DNA of 64,000 bases. Origin: Ruminococcus difficilis (GTDB lineage: Bacteria > Bacillota_A > Clostridia > Oscillospirales > Acutalibacteraceae). The stretch is from assembly GCF_016680995.1 (NCBI RefSeq), contig NZ_JAEQMG010000048.1, positions 186,001 to 250,000 on the forward strand, in the 5' to 3' direction. Below are positions 43,851 to 53,025 of this stretch, piece after piece. Below the pieces are notes generated by a model. It saw only the letters and a list, made by a program, of their open reading frames with translations. It made no database searches and was not told where the DNA came from. Position numbers and translations under genes: made by a program. The first letter of the stretch is position 1, and every line of letters begins with the position of its first letter.

Positions 43851-43895
43851 GAGATTGCCGCGTCGCAGACGTGCGCGTCTGCTCCTCGCAATGAC
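43851..43895. repeat. R2 repeat (GTCATTGCGAGGAG...CGGCAATCTC), intergenic copy
   Basis: Minus strand GTCATTGCGAGGAG, palindrome CAGACGCGCACGTCTG, then CGACGCGGCAATCTC. Same ends as the copy inside aroA, with a different central palindrome. Lies between gpr and spoIIP, next to the spoIIP promoter. Confidence 0.85.
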
Positions 43896-43908
43896 TGTTT
43901 CTATTATG

Positions 43909-44793
43909 CTACAAAAGATCCAACAGATCCTCGGTATCGATGTCCGTTTGCAATGCCATATTGACCGACAGTGAGATCAAATGCGCGGCGCGGTCGATCA
44001 GCAGATCCACCTCCTTGGGGGTGACCACCATGCTCCTGCCCTGCGGCGAAACACTGCGGGAAAGCTCCACACTCTCCTTTTCGTCATCAATCTCCAACAG
44101 GTCGAACGCAAGGGTCACCGCGTCCACGACCGTAGGCACACCGATAGCGATCACAGGGATCCCCATGGTATCGGAATCGATCCGCACACGGCGGTTGCCG
44201 ACGCCCGCGCCGGGCGAGATCCCGGTATCGGAGATCTGCACCGTGCACCCGAGGCGTTCGAGCCGACGTGACGCGAGCGCGTCCACCGCGATCATGGCGG
44301 AGGGTCGGATGTTTTTGATGACGCCCTGCAATAATTCACCGGTCTCGATCCCTGTCTGACCGGTCACGCCGGTGTTGACCACCGCGACCGCTCTGAGCCT
44401 GTCCAACCCGGTCGATCGCGCGACCTCGCCGCGGATATGACGCGTCGCGAGCACCTTGGACGCTGCCTTCGGCCCCAGCGCGTCGGGCGTGATCTCTACA
44501 TTGCCCAGTCCCGCCACCAGCACCAGACCGTTCACCGGCAGCAATCGGCGGATCTCCTCGGACAGCGCCTGCACGCGGCTGTCGGTGTCGCGTATGCTGT
44601 CCGTCAGCGGCGGCAGCTCCACCGTCACATAATGTCCCATCGGCTTTTTGAGCAGTTGGGCGGCGCGTTTGGTCAAGATCCGGAGCCGTTCGATCGGCAG
44701 TCCTTCGACCTTCTCCGAGGTATATTCGATCCCTTTGATATCCTCGCCGAGCAGCTCGCGTTCCTCTACGGCGAGGTCGGTCCTGCGTTCCAT
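43909..44793 (-). CDS. gpr: Germination protease (A25 family)
   Basis: GPR degrades small acid-soluble spore proteins in the first minutes of germination. 294 residues from the ATG at 44791-44793 (GGAAAGGACTGTGAGG). Starts MERRTDLAVEERELL with the pro-sequence region; then VLVAGLGNVEITPDALGP, ATRHIRGEVARSTG, VNTGVTGQTGIETGEL, IAVDALASRRLERLG and SDTGISPGAGVGNRR. All typical. I did not find a confident sigma-F/G promoter. Confidence 0.96.
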   Translation of the reverse strand: MERRTDLAVEERELLGEDIKGIEYTSEKVEGLPIERLRILTKRAAQLLKKPMGHYVTVELPPLTDSIRDTDSRVQALSEEIRRLLPVNGLVLVAGLGNVEITPDALGPKAASKVLATRHIRGEVARSTGLDRLRAVAVVNTGVTGQTGIETGELLQGVIKNIRPSAMIAVDALASRRLERLGCTVQISDTGISPGAGVGNRRVRIDSDTMGIPVIAIGVPTVVDAVTLAFDLLEIDDEKESVELSRSVSPQGRSMVVTPKEVDLLIDRAAHLISLSVNMALQTDIDTEDLLDLL

Positions 44794-44930
44794 CCTCACA
44801 GTCCTTTCCTGAAAACTACCATTATTATATGCCGACAAAATGTTTACATTCAGGAAAAAATGTGTTAATATTATGATGATTTATTATGCTATATTATGAT
44901 TGATAAAATATACCGAACGGAGGTATGGAC

Positions 44931-46559
44931 ATGATGCGTAAACTGATCACCATACTGCTGACCGCCGCGCTGATCGGCTCAACGACCCTTGCCGCTTCCG
45001 CGGCGCAGATCGACACAGCCGAAACAAGCGCGCAGGTCGACGCCGCGATCGTCGCCGCGGATTACGCCGAGGTCGGCGGTACACTGGAGCCGGAAGAAAC
45101 GCTTCCGACCGCGTACAACTCGGCGGAGCACGGCTACACCACTCCCGTACGTCAACAGCAATACAACACCTGCTGGGCATACAGCTCCACCGCCGCCTTA
45201 GAATCCTTTTTCCTTAAAAACAACCGGCAGGCGTTCCATCTTTCGACCATGCACATGAACTACTGGGGCACCGCGCGGAATAACGGGAAGGGTTGGCAGC
45301 GCACCTATTCGGATGCGGGTTATCCCTACGTCGCGATGGGGTATCTGACTTCCTTCGGCTGTATCGACAACACTCTGTTTGACGAAAGTAAAACCGTTGA
45401 GGACTTCCATGCGGCAAGCAACCTCTATCCCTATCAGGCAGCGGACTCCGTCATCTATCTCGACGGAGATGACCCCGACACCATCAAGACCGCGATCTAT
45501 CAATACGGCGGCGTCATCGGCAATTTCCATTATAACGGCAGCTATCTCAAGCGCGACGCCTATTATTGTGATTTACCCGGACTGACTACTGCTCAGCTCA
45601 ACGGTCACGCGATTGAGATCGTCGGCTGGGACGACAACTACGAAGTCGGCAACTTTGTCAGCGGACATCAGCCCTCCTCTCCCGGTGCATGGGTGTGCAA
45701 GAACAGCTGGGGAGCCTCATGGGGTGACAACGGCTATTTCCGGATCTCCTACGAGGATCTGTATCTCTTTGATTCCCGCTTCGGTCCGAGCTACTCGATC
45801 AGCTCAGCTTCTCCGATCGACGCGAACACAAAGATCCAACAGAACGAGAGCTTCGGCGCGACCTATGAATTTGACTACATTCAGCAGGCGCGTCCCAATC
45901 AGAGCAAGATGACCTACGCGAATGTATTTGACTTTTCGGACGGCTATCACAACATCGACAAGGTCGTGTTTGAATCCACCTCCGAGGGCTCAAAATACTC
46001 CGTCTACTATATGCCCGTCGATGCTAACGGCGCTCCGGTCGTCACCCCCGATCAGTGGACGCTGCTCGCGCAGGGCACCATCGAGCATCAGGGCTATACG
46101 AGCGCCAAGGTGTACGGCTTCGACGCGCCGAAAACAAAGGGCGCGATCGGCGTCACGATCGAAAAGAACGGCAAAACCGACATTGAGATCGGTGTAGACG
46201 AATGGCTCACCGTAGGCGGTAAATATCTGTTTAAGCCCGAATCCGAATACGGTCAAAGCTACCTGATCGGCTATTCCGCCTCGGCGATGGATATCATGAC
46301 CTTCTATCAGACGAAGCTCGACGATACCGTCGGCGGCACCTTTGTCATCAAGGCGCTTTGCACCAATGACGAAAAGGTAGGCGACGTTGACCGCGACGGT
46401 GAATTCACTGTCATGGACATCACACTCACCCAGCGCTATTTCGCGCATTTACGACAGCTCAATGAAGAACAGCTTCGCTTTGCCGATATCGACAACAACG
46501 GCACGGTAGAGATCCTCGACACAACACAAATGCAGCGTCGACTGGCTCATACGGGCTAA
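44931..46559 (+). CDS. Secreted papain-like (C1A) cysteine protease with C-terminal dockerin
   Basis: 542 residues from ATG 44931, 7 bp after GGAGG. Signal peptide (to ~residue 25), propeptide, then a papain fold: TPVRQQQYNTCWAYSS with oxyanion Gln and nucleophile Cys, LNGHAIEIVGWDD with the His, and VCKNSWGASWGDNGYFRIS with the Asn. After ~residue 290 a lectin-like beta domain follows. The last ~60 residues are a dockerin: DVDRDGEFTVMDITLTQRY and DIDNNGTVEILDTTQMQRR. It should dock on a cohesin scaffold; no cohesin is in the window. Confidence 0.92.
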   Translation: MMRKLITILLTAALIGSTTLAASAAQIDTAETSAQVDAAIVAADYAEVGGTLEPEETLPTAYNSAEHGYTTPVRQQQYNTCWAYSSTAALESFFLKNNRQAFHLSTMHMNYWGTARNNGKGWQRTYSDAGYPYVAMGYLTSFGCIDNTLFDESKTVEDFHAASNLYPYQAADSVIYLDGDDPDTIKTAIYQYGGVIGNFHYNGSYLKRDAYYCDLPGLTTAQLNGHAIEIVGWDDNYEVGNFVSGHQPSSPGAWVCKNSWGASWGDNGYFRISYEDLYLFDSRFGPSYSISSASPIDANTKIQQNESFGATYEFDYIQQARPNQSKMTYANVFDFSDGYHNIDKVVFESTSEGSKYSVYYMPVDANGAPVVTPDQWTLLAQGTIEHQGYTSAKVYGFDAPKTKGAIGVTIEKNGKTDIEIGVDEWLTVGGKYLFKPESEYGQSYLIGYSASAMDIMTFYQTKLDDTVGGTFVIKALCTNDEKVGDVDRDGEFTVMDITLTQRYFAHLRQLNEEQLRFADIDNNGTVEILDTTQMQRRLAHTG

Positions 46560-46576
46560 TCCATCCAAACAACATC

Positions 46577-46612
46577 AAAAACCGGAACCGCACATACGCA
46601 GTTCCGGTTTTT
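46577..46612. terminator. Bidirectional terminator between the protease and CHAP genes
   Basis: AAAAACCGGAAC / GTTCCGGTTTTT, a 12-bp perfect stem with A/T flanks on both sides, between convergent genes. Confidence 0.9.
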
Positions 46613-46625
46613 CTTATTCGTTCAT

Positions 46626-47273
46626 TTACCGAGAAGAGGGATAAATATATCCCTGAAAGATCCAGTTCTCTCTCCCTGCCGAAGGATCGTCGGCAGGCAC
46701 CGTATCCATATAGAATTCCACGCCGCTGTAGGCGGAATTGGACAGCAGCACCGAATCGCCGTCCACCTGTTCGACGACAGCCACATGCCCCGGGCCTCCG
46801 TCGGCATACGCCCAGCACGCGATCGCGCCCTGCTGCGGTTCATCGCCGTAATCATAGATATGATTCTCGGCATTGTAGTCATACCAGGTACACGCGTCAT
46901 AGGGCGACAGCTCGGGACGCTCACCGCTGATCTCATACGCCCTGCCCCATGCGTAGCAGGTGCAGTTCGGCATACCGTAGCCTGCGGCATAAAACGGATT
47001 CTCGCCCGAATAATACCGCGCATTATCCGCGTCGGGCGACGTCAGCCTCGGCGTGTACCCATCCTCCCTTTGCGGATGCTCGCGCACCTCAGGGAGCTTC
47101 TTTTCCGTCGGCGAGGGCGGACTGTCTGTCGGCGTCGGCAGCTCTGTCGCGGCGGTCGTTTCCTCAATGTCCTGTTCGGGCGCCTCATACATCGCGGCGG
47201 ATATCGCGGTGATCGTACACGCCAGCAGTAAAAACACCGTCACAAACGATACGGCTCTGATCAGCATCTTCAT
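46626..47273 (-). CDS. Secreted CHAP-domain amidohydrolase
   Basis: 215 residues from the ATG at 47271-47273 (CAGAGGATGTG site). Signal peptide or anchor (AVSFVTVFLLLACTITAISAA), a Thr/Pro/Glu-rich linker, then a CHAP domain with the Cys in PNCTCYAWGRAYEI (~residue 110) and His in GPGHVAVVEQV (~165). CHAP enzymes cleave peptidoglycan peptides or amide bonds. Likely cell-wall remodelling; substrate not known. Confidence 0.83.
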   Translation of the reverse strand: MKMLIRAVSFVTVFLLLACTITAISAAMYEAPEQDIEETTAATELPTPTDSPPSPTEKKLPEVREHPQREDGYTPRLTSPDADNARYYSGENPFYAAGYGMPNCTCYAWGRAYEISGERPELSPYDACTWYDYNAENHIYDYGDEPQQGAIACWAYADGGPGHVAVVEQVDGDSVLLSNSAYSGVEFYMDTVPADDPSAGRENWIFQGYIYPSSR

Positions 47274-47353
47274 CACATCCTCTGTTTTCATACTAATCCT
47301 ATGAAAGAAAAAGAGCGGATATGACAAAAGCTCCCCTGACACGAAACAAAAAA

Positions 47354-47403
47354 AGGCTCCCTTTGGTAAAGGGAGCTGTCGCCCGATGGCGACTGAGGGA
47401 TTG
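47354..47403 (+). repeat. R1 repeat, short copy
   Basis: AGGCTCCCTTTGGTAAAGGGAGCTG, hairpin GTCGCCCGATGGCGAC, CTGAGGGATTG. A compact R1 with one internal hairpin; the clearest statement of the family's ends. Confidence 0.85.
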
Positions 47404-47489
47404 TATTAATTGACCGAGTGACAACGAGATACTTCTCCAAGAAAGGTGTAGTTACATTTATTATGAACTTCATAATATGATATATCTCA

Positions 47490-48197
47490 TTACATCACAT
47501 ACAGCAGGATCGCCAAAAACTGCAATACACTGCCGGCCAGTACGAGCACATGGAACACCGAGTGCATATAGCGTACCTTCTTGCCGATGCCGTACAGCAC
47601 GGCGCCGATGGTATACGCGATACCGCCCGCCAGCAGCAGGAGGAATCCGGGCATCGTCATCGCGTCGATCGTCAGCTTCAGCACGGCGATCACGCACCAA
47701 CCCATGCCGATGTAGCACACCATGGACACCTTTTCAAACCGCTTGAGGTCGATCGCGTTCAGCGTCACGGCGATGGCGGTCAGCGCCCATTCTACACCGA
47801 AGATCGACCATGCCAGCGCTGGATTCAGCGGACGGATGCCCACCAACAGGATCGGCGTGTAGGTGCCCGCGATCAAAAAATAGATATCGCAGTGGTCGAT
47901 GATCCGCATCACACGTTTGGCGTTGCCGACAGGCAGCCCGTGATAGACGCTGGACACGGTGAACATGATCAGCAGTGTCGTGCCGTAGATCGCGCCCGAT
48001 ACGATTGCCCACGGATCGCGGTGCATCGCCGCCATCACGACCAACAGCGGGATCGCCGCTACGGCAAATACCGCGCCGATGGCATGGGTCACGGTGTTGC
48101 AGATCTCTTCACCGCGCGTATAATCGGGGAGCTGTGTTTTCAGCTTCCTCTTTTTTGTCGCGATATCGCCGCCGGTCATCGTATGGACCGCGTTCAT
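47490..48197 (-). CDS. trhA: Hemolysin III / TrhA family (PAQR) membrane protein
   Basis: 235 residues, seven membrane helices. Seen: EEICNTVTHAIGAV, MFTVSSVYHGLP, IIDHCDIYFLIAGTYTPI, and KVRYMHSVFHVLVLAGS with the metal-binding His residues of the PAQR superfamily. The name hemolysin III is historical; the Bacillus relative affects membrane energetics and lipid homeostasis. The start overlaps the degV stop (TGATG). Confidence 0.92.
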   Translation of the reverse strand: MNAVHTMTGGDIATKKRKLKTQLPDYTRGEEICNTVTHAIGAVFAVAAIPLLVVMAAMHRDPWAIVSGAIYGTTLLIMFTVSSVYHGLPVGNAKRVMRIIDHCDIYFLIAGTYTPILLVGIRPLNPALAWSIFGVEWALTAIAVTLNAIDLKRFEKVSMVCYIGMGWCVIAVLKLTIDAMTMPGFLLLLAGGIAYTIGAVLYGIGKKVRYMHSVFHVLVLAGSVLQFLAILLYVM

Positions 48198-49084
48198 CAC
48201 TCGTCCTCTCTTTCTTCATCTCCGACAAAGAACAGCGCGACGGTACCGGTGCCGGTGTGACAGCCGATGGTGGTACCGATATCGAAGATCGGAACCTGTT
48301 TGACGTTCTTGAAGCGAGCCATCACCTGCTCACGCACGGAGATCGCGTCCTCCAGACAATCCGACTGAGAAATATAGCATAAGCCGCCGTACTCTTTGCC
48401 GCCCAGCGCGTGCTGTTCCATCTTATCGACCAGCGCGGTCAGCACCTTCTTCTTGGTTCTGATCTTCGCGATAGGCTTGAGCTTGCCCTCGGGGCTGACG
48501 CACAGCAGCGGACAGATCTCAAAAATGCCGCCCAGCACGCCGCTGATCTTGGACACTCTGCCGCCCTTGATGTAATAGGTCAGGTCGGTGGAGCAGAACC
48601 AGTGCTGTATCGTTTGCTGATGATCCAGCGCCCACTGATACAGCGCGTCGATATCCATACCCTCGTCGCGTTTTTGAGCGAGCAGGGTCATATACATACC
48701 CGCGCCCGAAGAAGCGCACAGCGAATCGACGATATAGATCTCGCGATCCGGGAACTCCGAACGCAGCATATCCGCCGCGGCATTCGCACTCTGTACGGTG
48801 TTCGAGATACCCGACGACAGGCACGCGTGCAGGATATCCTTGCCCTCGCTCAGCAGCTCACGGAAGTAGTCGACATACTCGCCGACAGACACCTGAGAGG
48901 TCGAGGTCTCGGCGCCGTTGCGGATATAACCGTAAAACTCCTTGGCGCTCATGCTTTCATACAGGTCGTCGGTATACGATTTACCGTCAACGATAAAGTG
49001 AAAACCGATATAGCGGATGCCGAGCTTGTCGAACATCTCCTTTGTCATATCGGCGGTGGTACAGGTACTGATGATATAGCTCAT
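48197..49084 (-). CDS. DegV family fatty-acid-binding protein
   Basis: 295 residues from the ATG at 49082-49084 (AAAGGAGTG site). Two-domain DegV fold: STCTTADMTKEMFDKLGI, GAETSTSQVSVGEYVDYF (lipid-contact Thr/Ser), CLSSGISNTVQSANAA, IYIVDSLCASSGAGM, LTYYIKGGRVSK, and the C-terminal IGTTIGCHTGTGTVALFFVG. Some members (FakB) present fatty acids to the kinase FakA; no fakA here. Coupled to trhA. Confidence 0.93.
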   Translation of the reverse strand: MSYIISTCTTADMTKEMFDKLGIRYIGFHFIVDGKSYTDDLYESMSAKEFYGYIRNGAETSTSQVSVGEYVDYFRELLSEGKDILHACLSSGISNTVQSANAAADMLRSEFPDREIYIVDSLCASSGAGMYMTLLAQKRDEGMDIDALYQWALDHQQTIQHWFCSTDLTYYIKGGRVSKISGVLGGIFEICPLLCVSPEGKLKPIAKIRTKKKVLTALVDKMEQHALGGKEYGGLCYISQSDCLEDAISVREQVMARFKNVKQVPIFDIGTTIGCHTGTGTVALFFVGDEEREDE

Positions 49085-49464
49085 AACAAACACTCCTTTT
49101 GACTCGGACAGACAGCAGAGATCGACCGGATGCGGTCTTTTCCTGTTACCTGAATACGGCAGAGAGCTATTGCCGTGTGAATAATTTGCTATTGCCGCCG
49201 CACAGCTCATACTTTTCCTGATAGAAAACAGACCGCAAGAGCTGTCTGCGTTTTTATGAATCGTAATTCCCGTGCGTCGGACGGCATGTTCTTACAACTA
49301 CCATTTTATCCCATCCGAATCAAATTGCAATCTATTCGGCTGTATTGATCATCTACTGTTGATCTTTTTTCATTCTACGGACAAAAAGAAAGGAGTAGAG
49401 CGCCATAAGAAGCACTCTACTCACAGTAGAAACAAGGATAAATGCGGGATAAAGCAATGCCGCG
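49085..49464. other. Intergenic region of 380 bp
   Basis: I see no gene. On the minus strand a hairpin near 49110-49135 (GACCGCATCCGGTC) lies in the probable degV leader. 49383-49422 is a terminator for the XRE gene. The rest is AT-rich without recognisable signals. Confidence 0.5.
49383..49422 (-). terminator. Terminator of the XRE-membrane regulator
   Basis: Minus strand GAGTAGAG-loop-CTCTACTC followed by CTTTCTTTTT. Confidence 0.75.
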
Positions 49465-50067
49465 TCATCCGGTTGTTTTATTCTTTTTTGGCTTCTTCTT
49501 GATCGAGAAGGCAAAAATAATGATGATCTGCGCCGGAATACCCAGCAAGAACAGCTGCCACCAGTTGTATTGAAGCGCGGTCAGGTATACCGAGCAGATG
49601 ATGCCCCATACCAAGCCCGAGATAATGTACAGGTTCCATGAGCGGTCACCCCATACGGAATTGAGCACCAACAGCGTGATCAGCGAGACCGGGATCGCGT
49701 ATATGAAGATCAGCCAGTTGACGTAACCCGCGATCCACAGGATCACGAACAGCAATACCGCCAGCGCCCAGATCCCCGCCAGAACCGTCAGCGTGATAAA
49801 ACGGCGGCTGTAACGGCGGCCGGTATTCTTTTCGGGCTTGATATCTTCATCATCCGAATGAGGGGTGATGATATAATCGACCGTAACGCCGCCGAGGTCG
49901 GCGATCTTTTTGAGCACAAACACATCCGGGATCGACTCGCCGCGCTCCCATTTGGAAATGCTCTTGTCCGAATAGTTGAGCATCTCACCGAGCTGAGCCT
50001 GTGTCAGGTTCATTGAGGTGCGCAGACGGGTGATGTTCTCCGCTACGACCTTCTTAAATTCATCCAT
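49465..50067 (-). CDS. XRE-type DNA-binding protein with C-terminal membrane domain
   Basis: 200 residues. Helix-turn-helix at residues 9-62 (LRTSMNLTQAQLGEMLNYSDKSISKWERG), a charged linker, then four membrane helices (ITLTVLAGIWALAVLLFVIL, LIFIYAIPVSLITLLVL, LYIISGLVWGIICSVYLTAL, LFLLGIPAQIIIIFAF) and a basic end. Membrane-tethered XRE regulators of this layout are common in Firmicutes, with unknown signals. Confidence 0.88.
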   Translation of the reverse strand: MDEFKKVVAENITRLRTSMNLTQAQLGEMLNYSDKSISKWERGESIPDVFVLKKIADLGGVTVDYIITPHSDDEDIKPEKNTGRRYSRRFITLTVLAGIWALAVLLFVILWIAGYVNWLIFIYAIPVSLITLLVLNSVWGDRSWNLYIISGLVWGIICSVYLTALQYNWWQLFLLGIPAQIIIIFAFSIKKKPKKNKTTG

Positions 50068-50205
50068 GAGTATCTATCTCCAAAAAATATAAACAGTTAC
50101 ATAAGCACGTTAAAGTATATCATAAGCGAAATAATAAATCAAGTATGAGATTGATGAGATCAACAGAACGAAAGAAGATACCGACAGCACGATCACCTTT
50201 GTTCA

Positions 50206-50233
50206 AAAGAAAACCCACGGTCTCCCGTGGGCT
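50206..50233 (-). terminator. Terminator of the first amino-acid ABC operon
   Basis: Minus strand CCCACGG-GAGA-CCGTGGG then TTTTCTTTTG. Confidence 0.85.
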
Positions 50234-50252
50234 CAGTTGCTTTATTATTCTT

Positions 50253-51002
50253 TTACAGAACTTTCGCCAGGAAGCTCTTGAGGCGATCGCTCTGCGGATG
50301 ATCGAAGATCTCCTCGGGCGTACCCTCTTCGATGATCTTGCCGCTGTCCATAAAGACGACGCGGGATCCGACCTCGCGGGCAAAGCCCATCTCGTGGGTG
50401 ACGACCACCATCGTCGAGCCTGCCCGAGCCAGCTCCTTCATGACGTCCAGTACCTCGCCGACCATCTCGGGGTCGAGCGCGGAGGTAGGCTCGTCAAAGA
50501 GCATCACCTCGGGCTCCATGCACAGCGCGCGCACGATGGCGATACGCTGCTTCTGTCCGCCGGACAGCTGAGAGGGATAAGCGTCCGCTCTGTCGGCAAG
50601 TCCAACGCGCTTGAGCAGCTCGCGCGCCTTTTCCTCTGCCTCTTTCCTGGATCGATGCAGCAGCTTACACGGACCGAGTGTCATATTACGCAGGACCGTC
50701 ATATTCGGGAAGAGGTTGAAGTGCTGGAACACCATACCCATCTTCTGGCGGTGCTTGTTGATATTGACATGCGGCGCGTTGATATCCACCCCGTCAAAAA
50801 TGATCTCGCCGGAGGTAGGCAGCTCCAACAGGTTCAGCGAACGCAAAAAGGTGGATTTACCGGAACCGGAGGGACCGACGATGACGATTACCTCGCCGCG
50901 GCTGATGTCCATGCTCACGCCGTCCAGCGCGTGGATCGTGCCCTCACGATAATGCTTTTTTAAGTTTTTGACCTGGATCAAAACACGCGGATCAACGTTC
51001 AT
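50253..51002 (-). CDS. Polar amino-acid ABC transporter ATPase (GlnQ-like), system 1
   Basis: 249 residues. Walker [11 protein letters not shown]-loop VFQHFNLFP, signature LSGGQKQR, Walker [15 protein letters not shown] and switch His VTHEMGFA. Powers import through the permease gene just upstream, which it overlaps by 11 bp. Last gene of the operon (binding protein, permease, ATPase). Confidence 0.95.
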   Translation of the reverse strand: MNVDPRVLIQVKNLKKHYREGTIHALDGVSMDISRGEVIVIVGPSGSGKSTFLRSLNLLELPTSGEIIFDGVDINAPHVNINKHRQKMGMVFQHFNLFPNMTVLRNMTLGPCKLLHRSRKEAEEKARELLKRVGLADRADAYPSQLSGGQKQRIAIVRALCMEPEVMLFDEPTSALDPEMVGEVLDVMKELARAGSTMVVVTHEMGFAREVGSRVVFMDSGKIIEEGTPEEIFDHPQSDRLKSFLAKVL

Positions 51003-51837
51003 TCTTGCGCAGCCTCCTCTCGATTATGCCGACGATCCATGTCAGCAGCATAACGATCGCCAGATAGATCAGCGCCACGGCGATCAACGGCATAAACGCC
51101 GAGAAGGTCGCGCCGCGGATCGCGTTACCGGCACGGGTGAGGTCGACAACGCCGACATAACCCGCGACTGAGGTCTCCTTCAAGAGCGCGATAAACTCGT
51201 TGAGCAGGGTGGGCAGTACGTTCTTCAACACCTGCGGGATGATGATATACACCATCGTCTGCACATAGTTGAATCCGAGCGACCGTCCCGCCTCGAACTG
51301 TCCCTTGTCGATGGACATGATACCGCCGCGCAGGATCTCGGCGACATAGGCGCCGGAGTTGATACCGAACGCCAGCGACGCGATCAAAATATCCTTTGTA
51401 GATGACGCGAAGATGATGAAGTAGATGATCAACAGCTGTACCACAACAGGTGTACCGCGGATGATGGTCAGATACACTTTACAGATCGCGTTGAAAAAGC
51501 CCAGTACATAGTAACCGATACTCTTACTGTGCTTCATATCCTCTTTGTTATTATCAAAGGTGGTGCGGATCGCGGCAATGATAATACCGATCACAACACC
51601 CAACAGCGCCGCGAAAAACGTGATCTTCAGGGTGTTTCCCAAACCCTCAAGCAACGATTTCCATCGATCCTTTTCGACGAAATTCAGAATAAACTGCGCC
51701 TTGACGTCTTCCCACCAGGAACCGCCCGCGCTCTCGGAAGCCGTCTGGGCGGCGCTTGCCGAAATGCCGAAAAGAGCGGCAGTGCTTAATACGACCGCGA
51801 AACAAATCGACGGTACAACAAATCTTTTCTTTCTCAT
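50992..51837 (-). CDS. Polar amino-acid ABC transporter permease, system 1
   Basis: 281 residues. HisM/GlnP type, with the EAA loop [25 protein letters not shown] (split by a space only) near residue 180 and [14 protein letters not shown] [15 protein letters not shown]. Unusual N-terminus: a signal-peptide-like segment ([24 protein letters not shown]) before a ~35-residue soluble stretch and the first transport helix, longer than normal (~220 residues). Confidence 0.93.
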   Translation of the reverse strand: MRKKRFVVPSICFAVVLSTAALFGISASAAQTASESAGGSWWEDVKAQFILNFVEKDRWKSLLEGLGNTLKITFFAALLGVVIGIIIAAIRTTFDNNKEDMKHSKSIGYYVLGFFNAICKVYLTIIRGTPVVVQLLIIYFIIFASSTKDILIASLAFGINSGAYVAEILRGGIMSIDKGQFEAGRSLGFNYVQTMVYIIIPQVLKNVLPTLLNEFIALLKETSVAGYVGVVDLTRAGNAIRGATFSAFMPLIAVALIYLAIVMLLTWIVGIIERRLRKNER

Positions 51838-51863
51838 TCTTATCCTACCATATACACAGAAAC

Positions 51864-51883
51864 AGGGCGGAGGATTCCGCCCT
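51864..51883 (-). terminator. Intercistronic hairpin between binding protein and permease, system 1
   Basis: AGGGCGGA-TTCC-type loop-TCCGCCCT with weak T tail. Typically lets the binding-protein message outnumber the rest. Confidence 0.6.
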
Positions 51884-51902
51884 GAGTCGGTTCAAAATCT
51901 TA

Positions 51903-52703
51903 TCAGTTCGCCTTGATGTACTTGTCGATGATGTTTTTGACGGTACCGTCAGCGATCAGTTCCTTCAGCGCGCCGTTGACCTTGTCCTTGAGCTCGGTGT
52001 TATTCTTGGCAAAGCAGATCGCGTAGTCCTCTTCCGCATACTTGCTGTCGAGGATCTGCAGACCCTGAGTAGCCGCGACATAGCTCTTTGCGGGCTCGTT
52101 GTCGATAACGACCGCGTCGACCTTACCGGAAGCCAGTGCGGATACAGCGTCGTTACCGGACTGGAACTTAGTAATCAGGGATTCCTCCTTGCCTGCCTTG
52201 GCATAATCCTCGCCGATGAGGAAGTCGCCGGTGGTGGAGAGCTGTACGCCGACCTTATAGGAAGTACCCTCCGCGAGCAGATCGTCGGCAGACTTTATAT
52301 CGCTGCCGTCCTTGACGATGACCGCCTGGATACCGGTCGCATAGCTGTCGGAGAAATCGACGGACTGCTTTCTTTCGTCAGTCACGGTCATACCCGCCAT
52401 ACCCATATCATACTTGCCGGTCTGTACGCCGGTGATGATGGAGTCAAACTCGATGTCAGCGATCTCAAGTTCCATGCCGAGCTTATCGGCGATCGCCTTC
52501 GCGATCTCTACATCGATACCGACAAACTCTTCGCCTTCCTTATACTCATAGGGAGGGAAGGTCGCGTTGGTAGCCATGGTGAGCTTGGCAGCCTTAGCCT
52601 CGGTAGCCTTAGCGGCGTCCTTGTTGCTGTTGCCGCAGCCCGCGAGCATTGCGACAGAAGCGATCATAGCAACTGCCATTACAAGTGCAATAATCTTTTT
52701 CAT
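51903..52703 (-). CDS. Polar amino-acid ABC transporter binding lipoprotein, system 1
   Basis: 266 residues with a lipobox MLAGC (Cys ~22). Periplasmic-binding-protein fold of the SBP_bac_3 type: ATFPPYEYKEGEEFVGIDVEIAKAI near the N-terminus, GMAGMTVTDERKQSVDFSD, VDAVVIDNEPAKSYV. Ligand not determinable. Own sigma-A promoter at 52758-52786. Confidence 0.94.
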   Translation of the reverse strand: MKKIIALVMAVAMIASVAMLAGCGNSNKDAAKATEAKAAKLTMATNATFPPYEYKEGEEFVGIDVEIAKAIADKLGMELEIADIEFDSIITGVQTGKYDMGMAGMTVTDERKQSVDFSDSYATGIQAVIVKDGSDIKSADDLLAEGTSYKVGVQLSTTGDFLIGEDYAKAGKEESLITKFQSGNDAVSALASGKVDAVVIDNEPAKSYVAATQGLQILDSKYAEEDYAICFAKNNTELKDKVNGALKELIADGTVKNIIDKYIKAN

Positions 52704-52757
52704 TGTGTAACCTCATTTCATCTAAAATAGTTAGTCTTTTATAACCACTTATCTATT

Positions 52758-52786
52758 ACTATACAACAAAGTTTCGGAATAAGCAA
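52758..52786 (-). promoter_or_regulatory. Promoter of amino-acid ABC operon 1
   Basis: Minus strand TTGCTT (52781-52786), 17 bp, TATAGT (52758-52763). Confidence 0.55.
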
Positions 52787-52875
52787 GTCAAATCCGCATA
52801 ACCATGCTAATTTTTTTGTTTTTACGGTCGATATTTCATTGCGTTTCTCCCTTTGGTCGAACAAATCGATATCAA

Positions 52876-52980
52876 CCCTCAGTCACTTCGTGACAGCTCT
52901 CCTCAGCGGAGACAGCAGACCCTTTTGTCCGCTTTGCGGACATTTCCCCTAACAGGGGAATCCCCTTAGGAAAGGGAGCC
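52876..52980 (-). repeat. R1 repeat between the two ABC operons
   Basis: Inverse orientation to 2665-2777 with long shared blocks (GCAGACCCTTTTGTCCGC, GCGGACATTTCCCCT, AGGGGAAT) and the same end AAAGGGAGCC. These two copies are the closest relatives in the window. Confidence 0.85.
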
Positions 52981-53025
52981 TTTTATTGATCGCAAAAGCA
53001 TGGTGATTATGTTATCCCGCAGAGA

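Noticed and set aside
44822..44852. Forespore sigma promoter before gpr
   Set aside because: TGAATG and CATATAATAA are present, but the 15-bp spacing and the -10 do not fit the sigma-G consensus well.
49105..49240. Structured RNA in the degV leader
   Set aside because: Some hairpins can be drawn, but no covariation or known motif was seen, so no RNA was called.
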